From: an uncultured Clostridia bacterium
Lineage (GTDB): Bacteria; Bacillota_A; Clostridia; TANB77; CAG-508
Assembly (NCBI GenBank): GCA_944388685.1
Contig: CALXJS010000074.1
Coordinates: forward strand, 1-5,858
Length of the DNA stretch: 5,858 bases
Reading direction: 5' to 3'
The position numbers and the translations under genes are program-made. Positions 1 through 5,047 of this stretch are shown here, piece after piece (within the stretch, counting starts at the first letter, position 1; each line of letters begins with the position of its first letter). Under the pieces are notes generated by a model that saw only the letters and a program-made list of their open reading frames with translations, did no database searches and was not told where the DNA came from.

Positions 1-70
1 ATTAAAAGCAATGCAAACAGTAGAACAAGTAGCGAAAAAAAGAGGTAAAAAAGTAGAAGATATAATGTAA
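1..70 (+). CDS. rpsE: 30S ribosomal protein S5, C-terminal end (partial)
   Basis: Only the last 22 codons and the TAA stop are in the window (frame starting at base 2); the gene begins upstream. The visible residues include QTVEQVAKKRGKKVEDIM, which fits the S5 C-terminal helix of Firmicutes (the B. subtilis protein ends with a similar AEDVAKLRGKTVEELL-type segment). S5 is a primary 30S protein near the decoding site and contributes to translational accuracy. Its position just before rplO fits the spc operon order rpsE-rpmD-rplO, although rpmD is absent here. The identification rests on a short stretch plus gene order, so it is good but not certain. Confidence 0.85.
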   Translation, partial: LKAMQTVEQVAKKRGKKVEDIM

Positions 71-103
71 TTAAAATAAGGATATATCTTGTTCCAGTAG
101 AAA

Positions 104-128
104 TACCCTGAGAAAAGGTGTGTCCTGA
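104..128. repeat. Shortened copy of the REP-like sequence in the rpsE-rplO spacer
   Basis: AAGGTGTGTCCTGA at 115-128 recurs as AAGGTGTGTCCCCTGA at 227-242, differing only by two C residues. Both copies are preceded by a CCTGAG block (106-111 and 203-208), closer in the first copy. This looks like a degenerate direct copy of the element at 187-240, with the middle and left arm lost. Function is unknown. Confidence 0.5.
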
Positions 129-140
129 AAACAAGAAAAC

Positions 141-158
141 AAAAAGGAGAACACGTTA
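141..158 (+). other. Orphan ribosome-binding site, possible relic of rpmD
   Basis: AAAAAGGAGAACACGTTA is a strong Shine-Dalgarno context with no usable start codon behind it. It matches the sequence just upstream of rpsD at 5749-5766 at 17 of 18 positions. The bases after it read TTA GCA AAG GTC AAC, that is xAKVN; L30 proteins commonly begin MAK. A loss of two bases from TTATGGCAAAG would give exactly what is seen. It lies where rpmD should begin, 70 nt after the rpsE stop. The match to L30 is only three or four residues, so the relic idea is speculative. Confidence 0.25.
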
Positions 159-186
159 GCAAAGGTCAACAATAAATCACAAGGGG

Positions 187-240
187 AGGGGACATTCCTT
201 AACCTGAGTGGAAGTGACCAAATGGTAAGGTGTGTCCCCT
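187..240. repeat. Imperfect inverted repeat (REP-like hairpin) before rplO
   Basis: Left arm 187-204 (begins AGGGGACA, ends CCTTAACC) pairs with right arm 224-240 (begins GGTAAGG, ends TGTCCCCT). I count 17 base pairs with one T-T mismatch, one T-G wobble and one bulged A, and a 19-nt loop. It ends 13 nt before the rplO Shine-Dalgarno. It has no trailing T-run, so it is not a canonical terminator. From memory, GGGGAC-type palindromes are dispersed repeats in many clostridial genomes and often belong to RAYT/REP systems; membership here is inference. Confidence 0.65.
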
Positions 241-252
241 GACAATATTAAA

Positions 253-258
253 GGGAGG
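253..258 (+). promoter_or_regulatory. Ribosome-binding site fixing the rplO start
   Basis: GGGAGG at 253-258 sits 11 nt before ATG at 270. An in-frame GTG at 258-260 would extend the protein by four residues but overlaps the Shine-Dalgarno itself, so ATG 270 is chosen. The core GGAGGTGCAAA recurs before rpmJ and rpsM. Confidence 0.85.
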
Positions 259-269
259 TGCAAACCATA

Positions 270-704
270 ATGAAACTAGATGAATTAAAACCAGCTGTAA
301 GTAAGGTAAAAAGAAATAGAGTAGGTCGTGGTGCTTCATCAGGAAACGGTAAAACAGCAGGAAGAGGACATAAAGGACAAAAAGCAAGATCTGGTGGAGG
401 CGTAAGAAGAGGATTTGAAGGTGGTCAAACACCATTATATAGAAGATTACCAAAAAGAGGATTTACAAATATTCATGCAAAAACTTACACAGAAGTAACA
501 TTAAAAATGCTTAACTTATCAAAAGCAACAGATGTTACAGCCGAGACACTTCTAGAAGAAGGAATTATCGGAAAAATTAATGATGGAATTGTTATATTAG
601 CAACAGGAAAATTAGAGAAAAAATTAAATGTAAAAGCCAAAAGATTTACAGCAAAAGCAAAAGAAGAAATTGAAGCTTTAGGCGGAAAGGCAGAGGTGGT
701 TTAA
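270..704 (+). CDS. rplO: 50S ribosomal protein L15
   Basis: L15 is a late-assembly 50S protein that contacts 23S rRNA through a long basic N-terminal extension. The 144-residue product has the usual family length. Residues 1-60 carry the diagnostic Gly/Arg/Lys-rich tail ([22 protein letters not shown] at about 16-37, then [22 protein letters not shown] at about 44-65). Residues 107-144 carry the C-terminal signature region ([10 protein letters not shown], then [19 protein letters not shown]). The start is ATG 270 rather than the in-frame GTG at 258, which lies inside the Shine-Dalgarno. The stop TAA (702-704) directly abuts the secY start codon. Identification is firm from sequence and from secY next door. 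Confidence 0.98.
   Translation: MKLDELKPAVSKVKRNRVGRGASSGNGKTAGRGHKGQKARSGGGVRRGFEGGQTPLYRRLPKRGFTNIHAKTYTEVTLKMLNLSKATDVTAETLLEEGIIGKINDGIVILATGKLEKKLNVKAKRFTAKAKEEIEALGGKAEVV
692..699 (+). promoter_or_regulatory. secY ribosome-binding site inside the end of rplO
   Basis: AGAGGTGG lies within the last codons of rplO, 5 nt before the secY UUG start at 705. With zero bases between the rplO stop and the secY start, translation of the two genes is probably coupled. Confidence 0.75.
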
Positions 705-2048
705 TTGTTTAAAACGTTAAAAAACGCATTAAAGACACCAGATGTAAGAAAGAGATTATTATATACATTATTATTAATCGTTGTATTTAGATTAGGATGT
801 TATATAACTGTACCTGGAGTAGATAGTATTGTTTTAAACGAAGCTATGGGAGAAACACAGGGGTTTGCAGGATTAATTGATATGATTTCCGGAGGTGCTT
901 TTTCTAGATTTTCTGTTTTTGCAATGTCAATCAGTCCATATATCACAGCTTCAATTGTTATCCAATTGTTAGCAATGATTATTCCTTCATTAGAAAGATT
1001 AACTAAAGAAGGTGGAGAAGAAGGAAGAAAGAAAATTAATCGATATACAAAAATTTTAACGATTGTACTTGCTTTAGTAGAATCAATTGGTATATATTTT
1101 GCATATCAATCTAGTGGAATATTTGTAGATAATTCATTCTTAACAGGTGCTTTAGTTGTAGTTGGATTAGTAACTGGTACATCAATATTAATGTGGCTAG
1201 GAGATCAAATTACAAATAAAGGCGTAGGAAATGGTATTTCATTATTGATATTTATTGGTATCATTTCTGGATTACCAGGTGGAGTAACAACAATATGGAA
1301 TTTGATTATGCCAATTGTTTCAGAGAATCCAATTGTAAGAGAATTCTCAACAACAGGTTTATTAACATCATTTGGTATTATTGTAGGAGCAATTATTTTA
1401 GTTGCAGGTGTTGTATTTGTACAACAAGCTGAAAGAAGAATACCAGTACAATATTCAAAAAGAGTTGTTGGAAGAAAAATGGTAGGAGCACAAAATACAC
1501 ATATTCCATTAAAATTAGCTATGGCAGGAGTTATGCCAGTAATCTTTGCTTCATCATTTATGACATTTCCAGCAATGATTATACAAATATTTGTACCAGA
1601 TATTGCAAGTCAAACTGGATTTTTAGCAGGACTATATAATTTCTCAATTGCTACATCAACATCAGAAGTAGGAATTGGATATTCAATAGCAAATGCAATT
1701 GTATACTTATTATTGATTTTAGGGTTTACATTTTTCTATACTTATGCAACATTTAATCCAGCAGAAGTATCAAATAATATTAAGAAAAATGGAGGATTTA
1801 TTCCTGGAATAAGAGCAGGAAAACCAACAACAGAATACCTATCATCAGTGATTTCTAAATTAACATGTTTTGGAGGACTATTCTTAGCAATTATAGCAAT
1901 TATTCCTATGTTACTAAGATTTACAAACTTAAACATCGCATTTGGAGGAACATCAATCTTAATTGTTGTAGGTGTTGCACTAGAAACAGTTCAACAACTA
2001 GAATCTTTATTAGCAATGAGACACTATAAAGGATTTTTGGAAAAATAA
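705..2048 (+). CDS. secY: Protein translocase channel subunit SecY
   Basis: SecY is the ten-helix inner-membrane pore of the Sec translocon and works with SecE/SecG and the SecA motor. The 447-residue product is slightly longer than the usual 420-440. The N-terminus MFKTLKNALKTPDVRKRLLYT leads into TM1 (about 18-37). The plug and TM2 region includes GGAFSRFSVFAMSISPYITAS (about 63-83). The third and fourth cytoplasmic loops are marked by WLGDQITNKGVGNGISL (164-180) and AERRIPVQYSKR (242-253). The fifth loop has FIPGIRAG (365-372), whose Arg370 matches the conserved Arg of E. coli SecY (R357) needed for SecA-driven transport. The end LAMRHYKGFLEK is typical. The UUG start is accepted because the next Met is residue 48 and upstream residues are clearly conserved. 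Confidence 0.98.
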   Translation: MFKTLKNALKTPDVRKRLLYTLLLIVVFRLGCYITVPGVDSIVLNEAMGETQGFAGLIDMISGGAFSRFSVFAMSISPYITASIVIQLLAMIIPSLERLTKEGGEEGRKKINRYTKILTIVLALVESIGIYFAYQSSGIFVDNSFLTGALVVVGLVTGTSILMWLGDQITNKGVGNGISLLIFIGIISGLPGGVTTIWNLIMPIVSENPIVREFSTTGLLTSFGIIVGAIILVAGVVFVQQAERRIPVQYSKRVVGRKMVGAQNTHIPLKLAMAGVMPVIFASSFMTFPAMIIQIFVPDIASQTGFLAGLYNFSIATSTSEVGIGYSIANAIVYLLLILGFTFFYTYATFNPAEVSNNIKKNGGFIPGIRAGKPTTEYLSSVISKLTCFGGLFLAIIAIIPMLLRFTNLNIAFGGTSILIVVGVALETVQQLESLLAMRHYKGFLEK

Positions 2049-2056
2049 ACTAGCAA

Positions 2057-2163
2057 AAAATTGCCAAAAGGGACGGGTTATTTTGGCAATTTTCAATCTT
2101 TTAATTATAAACGTAGAGAGATGATTAAAATTGCCAAAATAACCCGTCTCCTTTGGCAATTTT
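2057..2163. repeat. Double-hairpin inverted repeat between secY and adk
   Basis: Two 37-nt arms (2057-2093 and 2127-2163) are inverted copies of each other with about two mismatches and a 33-nt spacer. Each arm is also a hairpin by itself. Arm 1 is AAAATTGCCAAAA / TTTTGGCAATTTT with loop GGGACGGGTTA (2070-2080). Arm 2 is AAAATTGCCAAA / TTTGGCAATTTT with loop ATAACCCGTCTCC (2139-2151). The two loops are complementary over GACGGGTTA, so one long stem or two kissing hairpins are possible. This resembles paired REP sequences (REPINs) or a small MITE. It starts 9 nt after the secY stop and could also act as a bidirectional terminator (inference). Confidence 0.8.
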
Positions 2164-2178
2164 CAAATCAAAATAAGT

Positions 2179-2230
2179 TTTTCAATATTTATTAGGCGTT
2201 TTAGTAAGAATAATTAATAAATATTGAAAA
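2179..2230. repeat. Perfect 16-bp inverted repeat upstream of adk
   Basis: TTTTCAATATTTATTA (2179-2194) and TAATAAATATTGAAAA (2215-2230) are exact reverse complements separated by 20 nt. The stem is almost entirely A-T. The right arm overlaps the proposed -35 box of the adk promoter, so it may be an operator, a weak terminator or part of a repeat element; the sequence alone does not decide. Confidence 0.7.
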
Positions 2231-2251
2231 GGTTATTTATAACCCTAAAAT
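2224..2251 (+). promoter_or_regulatory. Candidate adk promoter with a palindrome in the spacer
   Basis: TTGAAA (2224-2229) and TAAAAT (2246-2251) form -35 and -10 boxes with a 16-nt spacer, ending 21 nt before the adk start. The spacer holds the interrupted palindrome GGTTAT-TT-ATAACC (2231-2244). Both hexamers are near-consensus, but AT-rich DNA produces such matches by chance. If real, a repressor bound between the boxes could control adk. Confidence 0.45.
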
Positions 2252-2272
2252 TAAAGAAAAGGAAGTGTTTTT

Positions 2273-2938
2273 ATGATAATTATTATGTTAGGAGCACAAG
2301 GTACAGGAAAGGGAACAGTAGCAGGAATGATAAGTACTGCAACAGGATTGCCACAAATTTCAACAGGTGATATTTTTAGAAAAAATATTAGTGAGAAAAC
2401 ACCTTTAGGTATTGAGGCAGACAAATATATATCAAAAGGAAATTTAGTTCCAGATGATGTAACAGTACCAATGGTAGAAGATAGATTAACATGGGAAGAT
2501 GCTAAAAATGGAGCAATATTAGATGGATTTCCAAGAACAATTGAACAAGCAGAAAAATTAGATGAAATACTAAGTAAAAATGGAGAAAAAGTCGATTTAG
2601 TTGTAAATTTAGTAACACCAAAAGAGGAATTAATTGATAGAATGTTAACAAGAAGAGTATGTACAAATCAAGAATGTAAAACAACATATAATACAAAATT
2701 GAATCCACCAAAACAAGAAGGTATTTGTGATAAATGTGGATCACCTCTAAAACAAAGAGCAGATGATTCTGACCCAGAAGCAATTAAAAGAAGATTAGAA
2801 ATTTATGAAGAAAAAACAAGTCCATTAGTACAATATTATGATGCAAAAGGCGTTTTAAAGACAGAAACAGTAAGTCTCTCAATTAATAGAATGGGAAAAG
2901 ATGTAGCAGATGATATTATTCAGTTATTAAATAAATAA
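2273..2938 (+). CDS. adk: Adenylate kinase, zinc-binding LID form
   Basis: Adenylate kinase catalyses ATP + AMP = 2 ADP in the cytoplasm and buffers the adenylate pool. The 221-residue product fits the long-LID bacterial class. The P-loop GAQGTGKGT is at 7-15; the family usually has GPPGAGKGT, so Gln9 and Thr11 replace common Pro and Ala. The AMP-binding part has STGD (30-33) with Arg36 and DGFPRT (84-89). The LID has RR (126-127), QRADD (160-164) and RR (172-173). Four cysteines at 129, 134, 151 and 154 form a zinc knuckle, C-X4-C-X16-C-X2-C, two residues wider in the first pair than the usual C-X2-C. GGAAG lies upstream of the ATG. Gene order secY-adk-map is standard for Bacillota. Confidence 0.98.
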   Translation: MIIIMLGAQGTGKGTVAGMISTATGLPQISTGDIFRKNISEKTPLGIEADKYISKGNLVPDDVTVPMVEDRLTWEDAKNGAILDGFPRTIEQAEKLDEILSKNGEKVDLVVNLVTPKEELIDRMLTRRVCTNQECKTTYNTKLNPPKQEGICDKCGSPLKQRADDSDPEAIKRRLEIYEEKTSPLVQYYDAKGVLKTETVSLSINRMGKDVADDIIQLLNK

Positions 2939-2945
2939 GAAAAAG

Positions 2946-2988
2946 TAAAAGTTGATAATAAGAAAAAAGAGATTATTATCAGCTTTTA
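2946..2988 (+). terminator. Terminator-like hairpin after adk
   Basis: TAAAAGTTGATAATAA (2946-2961) pairs with TTATTATCAGCTTTTA (2973-2988), 16 pairs with one G-T wobble, loop of 11 nt. It begins 7 nt after the adk stop, and the right arm ends in CTTTTATATT. The stem is AT-rich and the T-run short, so termination may be partial. The rest of the adk-map spacer (2989-3128) shows no clear gene; only weak promoter-like matches were seen (for example TTGCTC, 16 nt, TAAAAT at 3006-3033). Confidence 0.55.
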
Positions 2989-3128
2989 TATTCAAAAACT
3001 TCACTTTGCTCTAACATTAATATTGCATAAAATTTGTACGAACAAAGACAAGATATATTAGTAATTTTAAAAGAAGTTTTATTATGTCGTATTGTTCAGT
3101 TATATCTATATAGAAAGAAGGAAGAAAA

Positions 3129-3899
3129 ATGGTAACAATCAAATCAAAAAGAGAAATAGAATTTATGAGAGAAGCCTGTAAGGTTGTTGCTTTAACATAC
3201 AAAGAATTAGAAGAAAAAATAAAACCAGGAATGACAACCTATGAACTAGATCAAATTGCTGAAAAAACAATGAGAAGTTTAGGTGCTATTCCAGCAGAAA
3301 AAGGCTATGACATAGGAATAAGAGGTATACCAAAATTTCCAGCATCAATTTGTGTATCAATTAATGATGAAGTAATTCATGGAATTCCTTCCAAAACAAG
3401 AGTTATCAAAGAAGGAGACATTGTTAGTGTTGATACAGTAGCACTAAAAAATGGATTTAATGGAGATGCAGCAAGAACGTTTATGATTGGAAATGTTTCA
3501 AAAGAAGCTAGAAGATTAGTAGAGGTTACTAAACAGGCTTTTTTTGAAGGAATAAAATATGCAAAAGCAGGCAATCGAATTGGCGATGTCTGTCATGCTA
3601 TTGGTGAATATGTACATTCACAAGGATATTCTGTAGTAAAAGAATTCCAAGGACATGGAATAGGAAGAGAAATGCATGAAGATCCAGGTATACCAAATTA
3701 TGGAAAAGCAGGAAGAGGAATTCGATTAGAACCAGGTATGACATTAGCCATAGAACCCATGGTAATTCAAGGAAAATCTGGTATTTTGGAATTGGATGAT
3801 GGATGGACAATTATTACAGAAGATGGAAGTCTAGCAGCACATTATGAAAATACAATTTTAATTACAGAAAAAGAGCCGGAAATATTGACAATACTTTAA
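3129..3899 (+). CDS. map: Methionine aminopeptidase, type I
   Basis: MetAP removes the initiator Met from nascent proteins with a small second residue, acting at the ribosome exit after deformylation. The 256-residue product has the pita-bread fold motifs. The expected metal ligands are Asp102 (VDT), Asp113 (GDAARTF), His176 (GHGIG), Glu209 (AIEP) and Glu240 (HYE), a constant +5 offset from the E. coli ligands (97, 108, 171, 204, 235). Substrate-pocket His84 (VIHGIP) and His183 are present. It lacks the N-terminal zinc-finger linker of longer forms. The segment 60-72 (YDIGIRGIPKFPA) is about five residues longer than the corresponding loop in B. subtilis as I recall it. GAAGGAAG precedes the ATG. 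The last codons overlap the promoter of the next unit. Confidence 0.98.
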   Translation: MVTIKSKREIEFMREACKVVALTYKELEEKIKPGMTTYELDQIAEKTMRSLGAIPAEKGYDIGIRGIPKFPASICVSINDEVIHGIPSKTRVIKEGDIVSVDTVALKNGFNGDAARTFMIGNVSKEARRLVEVTKQAFFEGIKYAKAGNRIGDVCHAIGEYVHSQGYSVVKEFQGHGIGREMHEDPGIPNYGKAGRGIRLEPGMTLAIEPMVIQGKSGILELDDGWTIITEDGSLAAHYENTILITEKEPEILTIL

Positions 3900-3913
3900 T
3901 TATGATGTATAAT
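3885..3913 (+). promoter_or_regulatory. Perfect-consensus sigma-A promoter driving infA and the alpha operon
   Basis: TTGACA (3885-3890), exactly 17 nt, then TATAAT (3908-3913). Both hexamers and the spacing match the housekeeping consensus. The -35 box and part of the spacer lie inside the last codons of map (stop TAA at 3897-3899). Transcription would start near 3920, giving a leader of about 125 nt before infA. This is probably the main promoter for infA-rpmJ-rpsM-rpsK-rpsD. Confidence 0.85.
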
Positions 3914-3917
3914 ACAA

Positions 3918-3952
3918 TAGTTATTATGCACGATAGTTAAATTGTATAACTA
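3918..3952 (+). repeat. Alternative short hairpins at the start of the infA leader
   Basis: TAGTTAT (3918-3924) and ATAACTA (3946-3952) are inverted copies; the same right arm can instead pair with TAGTTA at 3934-3939. They would form at the very 5' end of a transcript from the promoter above. The stems are short and AT-rich, so they may be only a 5' stabilising structure or chance. Confidence 0.35.
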
Positions 3953-3993
3953 AGATGAGTTGTATATAGGGAGTATTTAAATAGACATTAAGG

Positions 3994-4041
3994 TTAAAGA
4001 CAGTTCCCGATACAATAAAAAAGCTCTTTAAGGGGGGAAAC
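3994..4041 (+). promoter_or_regulatory. Possible pseudoknot covering the infA ribosome-binding site
   Basis: Two interleaved pairings are visible. S1 is TTAAAG (3994-3999) with CTTTAA (4026-4031). S2 is GTTCCC (4003-4008) with GGGAAAC (4035-4041, one bulged A), which includes part of the infA Shine-Dalgarno run of six G (4032-4037). The order S1-S2-S1'-S2' is that of an H-type pseudoknot. Folding would hide the ribosome-binding site of a UUG-start gene. The stems are only 6 bp each, so chance is possible. Confidence 0.35.
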
Positions 4042-4044
4042 ATT

Positions 4045-4263
4045 TTGTCAAAAGAAGACGTTATAGAAGTTGAAGGAGTAGTTGTAGAAGCACTACCAAA
4101 TACTACTTTTAAAGTAGAATTAGAAAATGGACATCAAATTTTAGCCCATATATCAGGTAAATTAAGAATGAATTATATTAAAATTTTACCAGGTGATAAA
4201 GTAAAGGTAGAACTTTCACCATATGATTTAAACAGGGGTAGAATTACCTGGAGAGCAAAATAA
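4045..4263 (+). CDS. infA: Translation initiation factor IF-1
   Basis: IF-1 binds the 30S A-site and helps IF-2 and IF-3 during initiation. The 72-residue product matches the family length and is a single OB/S1-like fold. [55 protein letters not shown] is almost the family consensus when read in segments: ALPN (16-19), HISGK (35-39), LPGDKV (48-53), SPYDL (58-62) and GRITWR (65-70). The start is UUG at 4045, 7 nt after the six-G Shine-Dalgarno; there is no in-frame ATG that would keep the conserved N-terminus. It is the first gene after the consensus promoter at 3885-3913. In Bacilli a small KOW-domain gene often lies between map and infA; none is seen here. Confidence 0.97.
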   Translation: MSKEDVIEVEGVVVEALPNTTFKVELENGHQILAHISGKLRMNYIKILPGDKVKVELSPYDLNRGRITWRAK

Positions 4264-4317
4264 GAATTCGTAAAAATTAACCCAAAAATATATAAATTCT
4301 TTTAGGAGGTGCAAAAA

Positions 4318-4431
4318 ATGAAAGTAAGACCATCAGTAAAGCCAATATGCGATAAATGTAAACTTATAAAAAGAAAAGGGAAACTTAGAGTTATTTGTGA
4401 AAACCCTAAACACAAACAAAGACAAGGATAG
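4318..4431 (+). CDS. rpmJ: 50S ribosomal protein L36, zinc-binding form
   Basis: This 37-codon gene encodes a protein starting [20 protein letters not shown], the normal L36 sequence and length. L36 sits on 23S rRNA in the 50S subunit. The zinc ligands are present as Cys11, Cys14, Cys27 and His32 (C-X2-C-X12-C-X4-H), the C+ type found where zinc is not limiting. An AGGAGGTGCAAAAA ribosome-binding region stands just before the ATG. It follows infA by 54 nt, the standard infA-rpmJ-rpsM order. The stop is TAG, unlike the TAA used by its neighbours, and the next 209 nt form a structured spacer. Confidence 0.97.
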   Translation: MKVRPSVKPICDKCKLIKRKGKLRVICENPKHKQRQG

Positions 4432-4624
4432 TCTTAACATGCTAATAACACAAATTGGATAGCGGCTGTGAAATCAGAAATGATTTACATATCAAATTTG
4501 TGTTTATATATATGTCTTAAGAAGATTTAAAGACTGGGGTAAACACCAGTGCATTTCACCTTTAAATGGTATTAAGACAAAACAATAAAAGATAAAAATA
4601 ACAAAGAAAAACAAAAAATATTTT
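4432..4624 (+). ncRNA. Structured RNA leader between rpmJ and rpsM
   Basis: Hairpin A (4447-4504): AACACAAATT (4447-4456) with AATTTGTGTT (4495-4504), a G-A mismatch, then GATA (4458-4461) with TATC (4490-4493), a one-sided internal loop GCGGC (4462-4466), and an inner stem closing a GAAA tetraloop (4477-4480) with one bulged G (4470). Hairpin B (4513-4579): TGTCTTAA with TTAAGACA, an internal loop, ATTTAAAG (4525-4532) with CTTTAAAT (4560-4567), then ACTGG with CCAGT (4533-4550). GTCTTAA also occurs at 4431-4437 and could compete for the same 3' partner. After 4580 the sequence is A-rich and unstructured up to the rpsM Shine-Dalgarno. No T-run follows B, so it is not a plain terminator. S4 autoregulation is a plausible role because rpsD lies downstream. 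Confidence 0.6.
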
Positions 4625-4630
4625 GGAGGT
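4625..4630 (+). promoter_or_regulatory. Ribosome-binding site fixing the rpsM start
   Basis: GGAGGT at 4625-4630 stands 10 nt before ATG 4641. An in-frame TTG at 4623-4625 would add six residues but overlaps this site, so it is rejected as the start. Confidence 0.85.
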
Positions 4631-4640
4631 GCAAAAACAT

Positions 4641-5009
4641 ATGGCTCGTATAGCAGGAGTAGATTTACCTAAAGAAAAAAGAGTAGAAATAGGACTTACA
4701 TATATCTATGGAATAGGTGTATCAAGTTCTAGAAAAATCCTAGAAAAAGCTGGAATCAATCCAGACACTAGAGTAAAAGATTTAACAGATGATGAAGTTA
4801 ATAGCATCAGAAAAGTTATTGACGAATCATACAAAGTTGAAGGTGATCTAAGAAGAGAAGTAGCATTAAACATTAAAAGATTAACTGAAATTGGATGCTA
4901 TAGAGGTTTAAGACATAGAAGAGGTCTTCCAGTAAGAGGACAAAGAACAAAAACAAATGCAAGAACAAGAAAAGGACCTAGAAAATTGGTTAGTAAGAGT
5001 AAAAAATAA
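4641..5009 (+). CDS. rpsM: 30S ribosomal protein S13
   Basis: S13 lies in the 30S head and forms intersubunit bridges and tRNA contacts through its basic C-terminal tail. The 122-residue product starts [20 protein letters not shown], the family N-terminus. It has the YGIG turn of the helix-turn-helix part (23-26), a central helical region, and the S13 signature around 88-102 ([15 protein letters not shown]), followed by the tail [12 protein letters not shown] (104-115). It is the first gene of the alpha operon proper and comes after the structured leader at 4432-4624. An upstream in-frame TTG is rejected as the start because it is part of the Shine-Dalgarno. Confidence 0.98.
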   Translation: MARIAGVDLPKEKRVEIGLTYIYGIGVSSSRKILEKAGINPDTRVKDLTDDEVNSIRKVIDESYKVEGDLRREVALNIKRLTEIGCYRGLRHRRGLPVRGQRTKTNARTRKGPRKLVSKSKK

Positions 5010-5047
5010 TAAAAATCGATTATAATCGGCATCTTGCACATTTTTAT
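5009..5047. repeat. Palindrome and outer inverted repeat right after rpsM
   Basis: CGATTATAATCG (5017-5028) is a perfect 12-bp palindrome. It is enclosed by ATAAAAAT (5009-5016) and ATTTTTAT (5040-5047), so a composite hairpin can form with an unpaired GCATCTTGCAC segment on the 3' side. The right arm includes TTTTT, so weak termination or mRNA 3'-end protection after rpsM is possible. Confidence 0.5.

Noticed and set aside
258..269. Longer rplO start at GTG 258
   Set aside because: The GTG overlaps the Shine-Dalgarno, and the extra residues are not part of normal L15; ATG 270 has correct spacing.
71..269. Intact or frameshifted L30 gene in the spacer
   Set aside because: No frame shows L30 sequence beyond the three or four residues after the orphan Shine-Dalgarno.
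199..453. Reading frame on the minus strand over the start of rplO
   Set aside because: It is antisense to a clear ribosomal protein gene and shows only hydrophobic, low-complexity sequence.
2105..2115. TTATAAACGTA shared with 5211-5221
   Set aside because: An 11-base match in AT-rich spacers without extended similarity; chance is sufficient.
3006..3061. Promoter for map in the adk-map spacer
   Set aside because: TTGCTC-16-TAAAAT and TTGTAC-15-ATATTA are poor matches in AT-rich DNA, so no promoter is called.
3017..3202. Minus-strand 61-residue frame across the adk-map spacer
   Set aside because: No ribosome-binding site or recognisable family; it overlaps the start of map.
4262..4301. AAGAATT / AATTCTT inverted pair between infA and rpmJ
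   Set aside because: Seven AT-rich pairs around a 26-nt loop are too weak to call a structure.
4623..4640. Longer rpsM start at TTG 4623
   Set aside because: It overlaps GGAGGT, and the family starts MARIAG at 4641.
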